Part shown: positions 1 to 11,010 of the stretch, piece after piece
Position numbering within the stretch: position 1 is the first letter of the stretch
Layout of the letters: each line of letters begins with the position of its first letter
Assembly (NCBI RefSeq): GCF_932274485.2
Contig: NC_065885.2
Location: forward strand, 37,089,062-37,153,061
Direction: 5' to 3'
Origin: Patella vulgata
Taxonomy: Eukaryota > Mollusca > Gastropoda > Patellidae
DNA: 64,000 nt
The notes under the pieces: model-generated
Told to the model about the DNA's origin: nothing
Database searches by the model: none
What the model saw: only the letters and a program-made list of their open reading frames with translations
Position numbers and translations under genes: made by a program

Positions 1-1540
1 ATATTATTATTATTACATAAATTTATATAGCGCAGATTCCACTATAAAGTGTTCGAATGCGCTTAACAATAATGGTATAAAATCATACAAAAAGAAATAA
101 AATCATATAAATAAAACTATAATGGATAAAATTATTCAAAAATAAGTTGTTTATAAAAATTATGGAACCTCTATAAAATTATAAAACAAAGATAAATTAT
201 GTAAAAGCTTGTACAAATAGGTGAGTTTTAAGAAGTGATTTAAAAGTTGGTAAGGTGTGACACCTGCGTATATTAATCGGAAGTCCATTCCAGAGCAGTG
301 GGGCTTGGTACGAGAATGATCTTTCTCCATATGTCGATAGTCTCGCAGTTCGACGTTTAAGGAGATAGTCACTTGATGAACGTAGACTTCGTGATGGTGA
401 GTACCATTCTACTAGTTCACACAAATACGCAGGTGCCATTCCATTTAAACATTTAAAAGTTAAGAGTAAAATCTTAAAACGGATTCTATAAATAATTGGC
501 AGCCAGTGTAAGGTGTACAAAATGGGTGTAACATGTTCGTTCAGTTTTGTTCTGGTAACCAGTCTAGCAGCTGAATTCTGGACTTTCTGTAGTTTATGCA
601 ATAGGCGACAAGGAAGACCAACTAAAAGAGAGTTAAGATTGTCAAGACGAGATGTAACCAGAGCATGCACTAACGATTTTGTTGCTTCGTCTGAAATATA
701 TTTACGTATTAGGCCAATATTACGAAGTTGATAATAACATGATTTACACACACTATTTATTTGATTTTCCATGCCCATTCGACTCTCGAAGACCTATATT
801 ACGGGCACAGTTTGACGGGGTTACATTAAAATCTCCTATTAAAACATTTTTATTACATTCAGAATCAATTTTAGAAAATAAATTATCAGAAACGAGAATG
901 ATATATTCAGTTTTATTGTCGTTTAACTTAAGGAAGTTGTTTGACATCCATGTTCTAATATCCTCGATGCAACATTCTAGCTGGGATTTAGATGGGTTAA
1001 AGTTAAAGAAGGCCTAAAGGATAGATACAACTGGGTATCATCCGCACAGAGATGGAATGCGATGCCATACTTTTTGACAATTCTGCCCAATGGGGTCGTG
1101 TAGATGCTAAAGAGGATAGGCCCCAACACATATCCCAGTGGTACTCCGCATTTTAGCTGTTTCTTATCAGAAAATAAGTCCCCAATACAGACTTGCTGTG
1201 TGCGGTTTTCAAGATAAGACTCGAGTAGTTTATGAGCATGACCAACGATTCCGAAATCACTCAATAACCGTTCTAAGAGAATTGTGTGACCAACTGTGTC
1301 AAAGGCTGATGACAGATCGAGGAGTATCAAAGCAACACATTTCTGAGAGTCAATGGAACATAAAATGTCATTTTGCACACGGAGCAAGGCTGTTTCAGTG
1401 CTATGGTTTCTGCGATAAGCGCTTTGAAATGTTTCAAGAAGACTGTGTTCACCAATGTATTCAACTAACTGTGAAGCAATGCACTTTTCCAGAATCTTAG
1501 AAATAAAACTAAGGTTAGAGACCGGCATCTGTAAAGGCAT
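1..1540 (-). mobile_element. 5'-truncated L2/CR1-type LINE
   Basis: Reading the minus strand from 1540 down, three successive open segments in different frames carry one non-LTR retrotransposon: 1540-977 holds reverse-transcriptase palm motifs (LLDLSSAFDTV, then CGVPLGYVLGPILF, then CADDTQLY in place of the usual YADD); 947-753 holds the post-RT stretch (MSNNFLKLNDNKTEYIIL); 778-197 holds the thumb/C-terminal part (VQNSAARLVTR, LHWLPI, RIRFKILLLTFKCLNG). The left end, near position 1, finishes in ATT repeats next to TATATAGCGC, the usual 3' tail of L2-like elements. The right end begins in the middle of RT, so endonuclease and ORF1 are missing. Frame changes and the altered catalytic box mean it is dead. 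The clade call (L2/CR1 rather than another) is from motif style only. Confidence 0.9.
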
Positions 1541-2804
1541 CCCTGAAAATGAGACTAAATTTACATTGACCTCTAAGAGAGTTTATATAAAGGCATACAA
1601 GGAAAATGAAGTAACGGGATAAATTTATTACATGTACATTTGAAACCTTATAACACTTGAATGTTGTCGCAGAATGTAATCTTAGAACTTTCAGCCTATT
1701 AGTTTATACGAGCTTTCAAATGTTATTCGAAATCAATGTCATGCTCATTTTGAAAGTGGTAGTCTTAACTTCCTTCACTAAATAACAATGACAAGACAGC
1801 GACTAGTTTTTCCCCATAAGTACAACGCCCGTATCACAATAAACGAAATGTACCTGATTTGCACAATGAAATTAACTTTCTCGGCCAACACCAGAATCAA
1901 TCCCCGGACCTCCTGGCTACTTTTTAGTGCCTTAAATGATTTGCGCTTTATCTCCAAATTACTTCGAAAAACGCATTTGTACATAAATGAAAATATTCCT
2001 TGTGAATTCGAATTACATTTGTATATGGAACTAGTGTAACTTTTATAGCACAGACGAGACCGCCGTTTTTAAATTTCATAATTCACATTCTTAATTCCCT
2101 GTTGATTATAATTAACATTTGATATGGCGGACAGTGATATTTTATCACTCAATTGGTCTAACATCTCATCTTGTATTGCTTTAATATTGATCCATTGACA
2201 AACATAATTCAAACCTGTGAATTTACGACGTTACACAAGGGCCTCTATTTGGTCCCAATATCTTTGTTCTGTATATACGTCAAACATTAACATAACATTT
2301 TTATCTTTATTCCGAACAGTTACAAACATAAAATATAATACCATCAATACAAGATGACAAAGTATTGTAATGGTACGTGAAATCAAACCAAATAATTGAA
2401 ATATTCATGACACAGTACTGTGGGAGTTTCGAAAACAGTAAGTATACTCTTTATATTGTGCGACACCAATCAGGTCGCCTATTTTACAATCAAAGATTCC
2501 GAATGGTGTTAAAATCCCCTGTTTGTCATCGAAGTGGTATCATCAAACGTTTCATTGGCCACCTTAATTTGTTTTCTTCTTTTTGTTTAAGAATGGTATT
2601 GGGTTATAAATAGGATTTGGAACTCAACTTTCTTACATCAAATATATCAACAACCCTGATAAAGAATTTCGTCGACTTTTGTTCGGCTAAGAGATGATTG
2701 CATCACTTTTATTATGTGTAGAAGGACCGCACCACCAAAACACATAAACAAATTTACACAAGACAAACTCGTGAACATGACACGCAATAAAAATAAATTG
2801 ATAC
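1541..2804. other. no gene recognised
   Basis: AT-rich sequence with short chance reading frames on both strands. I see no splice-consistent exon set, RNA gene or clear repeat. Confidence 0.5.
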
Positions 2805-2879
2805 CTGTATCTGGTACATCTACTCCAAAGACCACAACTAACTGAATGCCTCTGTGTTGTTCCACATGAACCACTGCAG
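2805..2879 (-). CDS. possible thrombospondin type-1 exon (orphan)
   Basis: On the minus strand a 75-bp segment is bounded by a good acceptor (TTTTATATGTTTAG) and a donor (CAG then GTATCA). Its open frame begins CSGSCGTTQRHSVSCG, with the CSxSCG...R...C spacing of a thrombospondin type-1 repeat, and continues LWSRCTRYR. The exon is phase-symmetric (one base, 24 codons, two bases), so it could be skipped or shuffled without a frame change. I cannot see neighbouring exons of the same protein within the window, so it may belong to a large gene extending to either side, or be an exon relic. TSR exons are more often of another phase class, which lowers confidence. Confidence 0.3.
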
Positions 2880-4714
2880 CTAAACATATAAAATATTTAA
2901 TTAAAGATCAGTATGCAAGTAAGTACGATACGGTCGAAAAGGGGACTGGATACGTATACCTATATATTATTTGGGGCGACTTCTGGCCCTGCATTCGCTG
3001 TGGTATAAATATCGCGATCTAGAGATCCAGGTTATAGGTTTGGATTTTAAAAGCACGATATTCCAGACTAAAGGGTGAAAATTAAAGTGCAGTCTATAGA
3101 CGTTATAGGGTTATAACCATTTCAAACGTTATACAAACTCCGAATTAGGTTGTAATTAGGGAGAGTGAATTGAAATAAAAAAATATATATAGACACAAAA
3201 TAGAAGAAAGTAATAAGAAAAAGTTCAAACTATTGCATAGCACGTACGTATCGGCGAGAGCATAATTAGCCAAAAATGATATTAGAAATGAAACAAGGAT
3301 CCACAATAATCCCATCTTGGTCGGTAAAATCTATACCAAACCTCGTCCTTCTAGTCACAAATGGTGCGTAGAATATGACAAGTAATACGAATTGCCAACC
3401 AGATATATAAAGAAATATGGGTATTAAAAATTATAAGATATATTTAATATTTGAATAAGTGTTATTGTAGACTTTTGTTGATAAATGGTATCAAGAGTCT
3501 AATGTTCCCTGTAAAGCTAACAACACACACGGGAAAGTGGATATCTTCTCAATCGGATAAATGTTTCTTACGAAAAAAAAAGTAAACTTAAAGATACATT
3601 ATGTAAGATTTAGATGAGCAGTTAGGAGTGTTATAATAGTTAAAAAGAAATAGATAATGAGAAATGAATATATAGAAAATTCCAGTCAAATTGCTTTATT
3701 CTGAGCTAAATTATGAACGTTTGAGTTTTGACAAAGTTTCGATTGGCAAATTACAACTGCTACGATAACAAAGAAAGTCTCGATTATCCACTTTAACGTT
3801 AATTATTCATTTCGCTCGGTTGTTCTAATCCATATGTGAATACATATCTAAATAATAGTTTTTATAACATTTGAAGCCAGAAAAAGGCCTACAATACCCA
3901 TAATTAGATCTTGCATAATGCATTTTTAAAGTTGCGTATTCGGTATACGATAAATATTAAATAGTTCAACAGACTCGATCATCCCATTCGAATGTATCTC
4001 CACTATGTGCTGACCCATTCTCGGGATACCACTGGAATACCAGTTTACTAATGGCAGCCACAACAAACATATTTTAAGCCCGCGTGTCAATTAGAGTGAC
4101 ATTGGATTGGCTTTGATCAAATTCTTATGAAAATGTTTTACACCAACCTTCCTGGTTTTTTTTAAAGCAATAACATCTAAGTATTTGTTCGATACGCTTA
4201 AATATTCATGTGAAAAATGCAATTATGTTTAGATTTAACTATTATCCCCGTACTATGTACCAGGAACTGACAATGACGTCATCGAAGCCATCATAGAATT
4301 GTGTCAAATTCCATGTCGATGTAAGTAGAATAGCGCTTAGGACCAGTTCCTGGTAAAAGAAACGAAGGACACGGCTACTTCTGGTGAGAGGGTCATGTTT
4401 GGTATTGTCAGCAATTTGTACAGACTATTTTAATGTTAAAATACGTGCAGAGGAAACGCAAAACACGTACATAGACAAACAGAATACCACGAACAATAAA
4501 CATCACATATGCGTCAATGTTATCTGCAGTTGTATTATTCCGCCATGTTGTTTTCTGTTTATTCAAGTTTCGGACTGTAAATCAAGTGCGTGGCAAAGAA
4601 CTTTCGTTAAAGGAAGTAGACAAATCGAGTCGGCCTTTGAAGTCGATATAGCAGACAATTGAGCTCGGGTTAGATCAATTTCATAAAGCCAACTTCAAGT
4701 TTAGTCAATTTTAA
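2880..4714. other. intergenic, no gene recognised
   Basis: AT-rich; apart from the dispersed repeat at 3420-3970 nothing codes convincingly. A 92-codon frame at 4384-4662 has no domain, signal peptide or splice context that I recognise. Confidence 0.5.
3420..3970. repeat. dispersed repeat, about 500 bp (copy near 17.5-17.9 kb)
   Basis: This stretch shares the order of several blocks with 17470-17900: a TTAAAGAT..TATGTAA.ATTTA block, a CAAATTGCTTTATT block, and a TCTTGCATAATGCAT block near the end. The middle part (GTAAGATTTAGATAAATAGCTG and CAAATTACTTCATTTTGAG, each seen as shorter pieces) also recurs at about 38460-38600, 45910-46080, 50690-50790 and 59710-59880. No terminal repeats were found; origin unknown. 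Confidence 0.45.
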
Positions 4715-5400
4715 CACAGAGATCATTGCTACGATAGATGCGTAATAATGGTTTCAACAATCGGAAAAGGAAAACACGAGTTATCCCTCTATATAACTGA
4801 CTTAAGGGACGAGTGATAACAGATACACGGGTGAATTTCTGCTCACTAATAATTCCTTCGAAGACCTAATAATTCCTTCGAAGACCAAAAGTTCTTGTGT
4901 GAGACTGTGAGGGGATATCTGACAATTCATAAAAAGAACTGATTGTCGCTAGATGAGAGAACACGAAAGAAAAATATAAAAAGTCCATGCATTACCATGT
5001 TTTTATAAGGTATAGAATAAAATGTACGGATTATTTCTATTTTTCTCGTGTTCTCTTATCTAATGACATTTAATTACTTTATTGAATTGTCAGATATCCT
5101 CTTAGAGTCTCGTATAATTATTAGTAAGTAGAGAGAGAGAGAGAAATGGGGTTTAACGTCCACTCGACACAAACTAGGTCATTTCGGGACTAACATATGG
5201 TTTAATTTTATTTCAATAATTCGCTTGCGCATAGGGGTCTTTAGCAGTGGTAGGAAACCGGATATTAGTAAGTAGATATTCGCACGTGTATCTGTTATAT
5301 CACTCGTCACTTCAGTCAGTTTTGCGTTCGTCACTTCCGATTGTTGAAACCTTTATTACGCATCTACCGTAGCAATGATCTCTGTGTTTAAAATATATTT
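4715..5400. mobile_element. fold-back (long inverted repeat) element
   Basis: The left arm (about 4715-4975) and right arm (about 5037-5400) are imperfect inverted copies: AGAGATCATTGCTACG near 4720 answers CGTAGCAATGATCTCT near 5370; GAACACGAAAGAAAAATA near 4960 answers TATTTTTCTCGTGTTCTC near 5040; GATATCTGACAATTCA answers TGAATTGTCAGATATC. The right arm is longer because a SINE fragment is inserted in it. No coding capacity, so a non-autonomous DNA element. A third partial copy of the outer end is at about 8665-8710. Confidence 0.6.
5133..5262 (-). mobile_element. SINE 3' fragment nested in fold-back arm
   Basis: The segment starts with a GA run and GGGGTTTAACGTCC, the reverse of the GGACGTTAAACCCC tail seen at 16360, 20205 and 50845. 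It is flanked by a perfect 14-bp duplication TATTAGTAAGTAGA at 5119-5132 and 5263-5276, so it entered after the fold-back element was in place. Confidence 0.6.
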
Positions 5401-6056
5401 GGAATGAATTTAACAAGTTCTATCACAAATGTGATAATGACTGACACCAGTAGTGTCCTTTAAATAATTTAACGAAATTTTGGATTGCTAATTTTGAACA
5501 AAAAAGTGTCACATTACTGGTGGAAAGGATTTAATAGTTGTGACGATATTCCCGATACGTACCTTAATTCTAGATAAATGTTGAATGTTTATTGTTCAAA
5601 TAGAATTAAAATAATATACTAATTATATTTGTATTTCTCTTTCGATCGAAGTAATTGATACCACTGAGTGACCTAAAGACGTATCCCCAATTGTCAGATA
5701 AACATAACTTTGGTTTAGCCCTATGTGATTGGTGGGTTATTAGGTAAAGTACATTATGTTTGTTTTAATCATAATCTAGGTATTTTTATGTCGTACACAT
5801 GGCATGGTGTACGTGTTCTTTCCGGGCACAACTTCTAGTGTTAGTGAGATTAAATTTAAGCAAATATTTTCTTATGAGTATTTTTTAAATTAGAATTCCA
5901 TCTTGAGTCTTAATCGTCCGGAAAGTTCATTTATAAATTCTATAGAGCTCACTCAGCAGCGTGTAAACGTCCTGCATCAATTTCATTGATTTATCCCTGC
6001 TTTGTGTGTATTTAGATAAAAGATTACGTAGAGTTTCCTTATTGTTTCTTTACAGA
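5401..6056. other. no gene recognised
   Basis: AT-rich; a short block at 5420-5465 (CACAAATGTGATAATG) reappears inverted near 8595-8630. Otherwise nothing seen. Confidence 0.45.
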
Positions 6057-7990
6057 TTTTTAGGGTTTCACACTGCATAGCCAGTGTGAAACACTATTGT
6101 TTTTGTTCGGATTATTATTCTTCTTCTTATTATTATTATTATTATTATTATTATTTTTCCATTTGAGCATATCTCAGAAACTACTATTTAAAGCTATTTC
6201 CAACGTTCTGCGACAATGCGAAATGTCCGAAATCACCGAAGTTGTCGTTTTTTGATATTTTGCCGTAATGTTATCAATAATTGTCTGATTGTAATATTTG
6301 ATACATTTTGACATAGCCAGAGACAAGGCACATAGCTAAGTTTCTTTGGATTTTTTATTTTCGACGAATCTTCGGAGATATTAGGCGCCAAATTTTGAAA
6401 AAATTTTAATTTTTACGAAAAATTTTTTTATTAATGAATATTTTTATGTGGTATTTTACCAAGGGTTAAAGGGTCATCTGATTTGACAAAAAATGTCAAC
6501 ATTTTTTGTCACCGTATTTTTCCTTGGCCCCCATTGGCTAATTCAGTTTTTCAGTCCTGGATTAATTATTTATTGTTCGATTTGTATAATACAAAGTTCA
6601 TATGTTCCGCGGTCCAAAATGTCATTTTTTTTGTTACCGGTACATTTTCCTTTCGGCAACGGAAGTAACATAAATCTAGCAAAAACTGCAATTTTGAGAG
6701 TTCGGTACCACTTTTTGAAAGCAAATATTATTTTTTTCAAATCTGGTATGACTGAAAGGGTTTGCCCTGTTAATGCGCAGAAATCATAGCGCTCAGTTTT
6801 TTTAATTTTTATTTCGTTTTCGGATCATTTCGATTTAAAGGTGAAAAAAGGTGAAAAAATGAGCTATTCACAACCCATTCAGGCTTTTCATATTTTCAAA
6901 TATTTCTTCGCAACTTTCATTAACTAGTAGCAATAATCCATACGAAGAGAATGTATGTGAAAATTAATTTGTAATATGAACAGTTGCCGAGAAATGGGCA
7001 ATTTGTATGAGTCACTTTTTACGCTAGTTTGCCTGTATAAGAGTCAATTATTATTCGATTTTCATAAAAGTGACACCATTTGATGCGTAATGTCAATTTT
7101 AACAAGGTCAAACCAATTTAACATTTTCAATGTCACCGGAAATGACGTAATTTGGGCAAAAATTGTATTTATAACCTTCAAAACCAGTAATTTATTCAAA
7201 TGAGTCTTATTTGTTATGTGTTTAAAATTTTGATATTTGATTCCAATCAACTAATAGAATGAACCCAAACGATGATATAGATATCACAAAATGGTTTCTA
7301 ACTTGTTCAGTTGCGGAGAAATTCAACACGTAACTTTTCAAGGTTTTTGGTCCATAAAAGTGTCAATTATTATTCGATTTTCATACAATTCCCCGTGTTT
7401 GATACCTAATGCCATTTACGATTTCATACAAGTAATTTAACACTTTTAGTGTTACCGGAAGTAACGTCATTGTGGCAAAAACTGTATTTTTAGCCTTCAA
7501 AACAGATATTTTATTCAAATAAGTCTGATTTGTATTGTTTTTAAAATTATGATATTTGATTCCAATCAACAAATAGAATGAACCCACACGATCATACAAA
7601 TACCTTAAAATGGTTTCTAACTTGTACGGTTGCAGAGAAATAGACGATTTTCTACAAGTCACTTTTCAAGGATTTTGGTCTATAAAAGTGGCAAATATTA
7701 TTCGATTTACATAAAATTTTCACCATGTGATGCCTTATGCTATTTCTGATTTCATGCAACTAATTTAACATTTTCATTATCACCGGAAGTAATGTAATGT
7801 TGTCAGGATCACTTACATGTAATGAATGTATACAATGAATTAATATTGCCGGATTTGGTTGACTCTGCGTACATTTTATGTGATGTGTGCAATGCTTAAA
7901 TGGAAACCTGTTTAATGGTTTCATCGGTACCGGAAGTGACATATGTTCAAGGGTAACGGGGCACCGGTGAAACCCGTCATTACTGCATCG
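6057..7990. repeat. interspersed repeat with internal 320-bp tandem units
   Basis: Begins with GGGTTTCACACTGCAT followed by its partial inverse (CAGTGTGAAACAC), then a TTC/ATT microsatellite at 6118-6155, and ends near GGTGAAACCCGTCATTACTG (about 7960-7985), whose inverse resembles the start. Such layout fits a non-autonomous DNA element, but I could not define a target duplication. No protein-coding content. Confidence 0.4.
7045..7930. repeat. tandem repeat, period about 318-324 bp, nearly three units
   Basis: TATTATTCGATTTTCATA recurs at about 7050, 7368 and (slightly changed) 7692. Each is followed by a ..TTTAACA.TTT..TGTCACCGGAA block, AACCTTCAAAAC, and TTTGATTCCAATCAAC. The third unit is incomplete. 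Noncoding: short frames in it are repeats of one another by descent. Confidence 0.7.
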
Positions 7991-8929
7991 CAGTTCTAGT
8001 TGTCCTTTGTAATTGTCTATCCAAAACAGTTTCTATTGTGATATATTGATTCCGTTAATGCTATTGATTATAGGATGCCAGTCTAAAATGCTAATGGTTT
8101 GTTTTTGAATATATTTATTAATGTATGTCGTATTATCTTAGTAAACATCACCATTAAAAGCCATGCAAATTTTTATTTTAATAGATTTATCGATCATTAT
8201 AAATATTGTGGTTTTAAGCTCCAATACGATGGCAATTTCTGATTTCCAAAGGTGTCGATTCTAAGATGAAAAATATGGTATATTTATTATTTTTTACTTC
8301 GTAACGATTTTCACACGGGTAAAGTAAATGTAAATGGGCAAAAAATGTTCGCCTATGAGTTACAAAATATTAAACTATTACTTTATTGATCCCAGTATTA
8401 GGTCATTCACCATTTATTTTTTTAAATGAGTTTAATTAAAATTAAACTCGTTTCTTGGGTCATTCTAGGTACATAACCCAGTCATTAAATACAAAATTGA
8501 CGTTAATTGACGAGATTGAAATATAATGTGGTACTCGACAGGGTTTATCCATATCACCAAATAACAACCATATAAATATGAATTCACCTTAAAGGACGGT
8601 ATTGGTGTCAACCATTATCACATATGTGATAGAACTGGTTAAACACGTATAGGCAAATATAATTTTAACATAGAGATCATTGCTACGATAGATGCGTAAC
8701 GAAGATTTTAATAAATAGAGGTGACGAAAGCAAAAGGAAATGTGTGTGAAATAGCTTTATTTAACGTCTGCTTCCAGTAAGGTGATATTGCACACAATTG
8801 CATATTATATGTACAGAGTAAGTTGGGTACGAGACCTAAAATCCGTGACCAATTTTCGGGGAAGTTGTTTTGAAGGTGGTTTCTATATGACAAAAACCTG
8901 TTGAAGCGATTAAGCTTGGGTGCCAGAGG
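7991..8929. other. no gene recognised
   Basis: AT-rich. Contains a fragment of the 4715-5400 fold-back end (TAGAGATCATTGCTACGATA near 8672). No credible coding sequence. Confidence 0.45.
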
Positions 8930-9400
8930 TCCAAATTCAAAATGGCGGCCACATTTCTCGGGAAAATATAAACTTATTTAATATAGGCTTCTCAGGTGTC
9001 TATTTGTATGTTTTAAGGGTCTCTGAAACGAAATATCATAGTCAAAAATCCATCTGGCCTGTAGTTTAGCCAATATGGCCGAACAATCCAAGATGGCCGC
9101 CATTTTTGTTCTGGAAAATAGTTTTGTCAATTTGTCAACTTTTCTAGATTAAGATTTTGCGTAGAATACGATGCCGAGTGGTAATCAGTCCGCCGTTGGG
9201 GCGTTTTCGAGATATTCGGGGTCAAAGGTCAAATGAGTTCCTTTGCACTGAAAGTGAATGCGCAGTCATTCTTGTATTATGAAAATAAGCTGAAAATGAT
9301 CGAAAGAAATCACTTGCTAAACTTTTGCTAAATTCACCTTTGTTCTTTGTGACCCCAGGGGTCAAAAGGTCACATTTTCCGTTTTAGCACTAGGAAGATT
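8930..9400. repeat. GGTCA-rich and GGCGGCC-rich noncoding repeat block
   Basis: Contains AAAATGGCGGCCACATTT and CAAGATGGCCGCCATTTT, and the direct repeat GGGTCAAAGGTCA at 9218-9231, followed by GACCCCAGGGGTCAAAAGGTCA near 9350. These resemble YY1-type and DR1 nuclear-receptor motifs but occur in what looks like an interspersed repeat next to the 9.4-11 kb tandem field. Functional use is not implied. Confidence 0.4.
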
Positions 9401-11010
9401 TAAAGTAATAAATGTCAGCGTAAAATAAAAAAAACTAAAGCGAAACCTGTTCTAATTAATAATAGGAACATTTAAAATTTATCTTATGGTGGTCTTAGCA
9501 CCGAACTTTTACTTTGGAATATACAGATATGTTTTAAGTTTCATCAAAATCGGATACAAATTGTGACCTCTATAAGAGGGTCTATAATCTTTGTATTACA
9601 TACTTATAATCCTTTACTGGCATTTAGCAATTGGAAACATAACAAAACTGACACAGTTATATGGGACAACAATCACTGGTTTATTATACACAAGCACAAC
9701 GTTTCGATAAGTATTCTTATCATTGTGCTTGATAACGATAAGAGAATACTTATCGAAACGTTGTCCCATATAACTGTGTCAGTTTTGTTATTACATACTT
9801 ATACACAATTTGCGTACAAAGAGCGACGATTTTGTCGGGCAGTTTCATTTCGATTTTCCCAAAATTCGAATTCAATCTTCATTATGGTTGAATGGTGATA
9901 TATCTAAACGGTTTTTAAAATCGGAAAAAATTGTGACCTCTAGAGAATCCACAAGCTAAAAATGCGATGTTTCGACCAATCAGCGGCCATAATCCAGGAA
10001 GTTACGTTCGGATATGTGTGATTATCAAAAGGAGCCAAGATCTTTATGATAAAAACATATATTTAAAGTTTCGTCCAAATCGGTTAAAAACTGTGGCCTC
10101 TCTAGTGGGTCCACAACCTTGATATTCCATATTTTTACACTATTTTTGTACAAGGGGCGGCCATTATGTCCGTCAGTTTTAGTCCGATTTTTCGTACAAT
10201 CAAGGGCCATAATTTAGGAAGTTACAATTCGATATGCGCGAATATCGAAAGGAACCAAGATCTCTGGGTTATAAACATGAATTTCAAGTGTCATCAAAAT
10301 CGGATCAAAATTGTGACCTCTAGGAGGTCCACAACCTTGATATACCAGGTGTTTACACTATTTGCATACAAGGGGCGGCCATTTTGTCCGACAAGCTAAA
10401 AGCGCGATTTTTCGTACAATTAGGGGCCATAATTCAGGAAGGTATGATCCGATATGCGCGAATATCGAGAGGATCCAAGATCTTTGGGATATAAAAATGC
10501 ATTCCAAGTTTCATCAAAATCGGATGAAAACTATACCATATTTTTTATACTATTTGCGAACAAGGGGCGGGCATTTTGTCCGGCAGTTTTGGTCCGATTT
10601 TCACTAGAGTGTATCGGTTATATACTAAAACGGTGTTTTAAATCCGATAAAAATTGTGACCTCTTAGAGGGACCACAAGCTAAAAGCTCGATTTTTCGCA
10701 CAATCAGGGGCCATAATTCAGGAAGTTACAATCCGTCATGCGCGAATATCAAACGGAATCAAGATCTTGGGGTTATAAACATGCATTTCAAGTTTCATCA
10801 AAATCGGATCAAAATTGTGACCTCTAGAGAGTCCACAAGCTAAAAACGTGATTTTTCGTACAATCAGGGACCATAATCCATGAAGTTATGGTCCGATACA
10901 TGCCAATACCGTAAGGAACCGAGATCTTTGGGAGATAGACCTATATTTTAAGTTTCGTCAAAATCGGATAAAAGTTGTGACCCGTAGAGTGTCCACAAAC
11001 AAATTGTGGA
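9400..11010. repeat. diverged tandem repeat field ending in CGGACGGAC
   Basis: The key phrase TCAAAATCGGAT..AAATTGTGACCTCTA recurs at about 9568, 9930, 10090, 10312, 10525 (decayed), 10658, 10818 and 10977. Spacings fall in two classes, about 160 bp and about 215-220 bp; the longer units contain an extra block with ACAAGGGGCGGCCATTTTGT. The last unit ends in GTGGACGGACGGACAGG. Diverged and noncoding; frames through it are not genes. Confidence 0.75.
9609..9803. mobile_element. hairpin MITE with 14-bp flanking duplication
   Basis: Sits inside a unit of the tandem field. Outer arms at 9641-9670 and 9760-9789 are perfect inverse copies (AACAAAACTGACACAGTTAT and onward); an inner pair (AACGTTTCGATAAGTATTC near 9698 and its inverse near 9742-9762) makes a second stem. 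ATTACATACTTATA is present at 9595-9608 and 9790-9803, which looks like the target duplication. Confidence 0.6.

Noticed and set aside
1138-1500. 120-codon plus-strand frame
   Set aside because: Antisense of the LINE reverse transcriptase.
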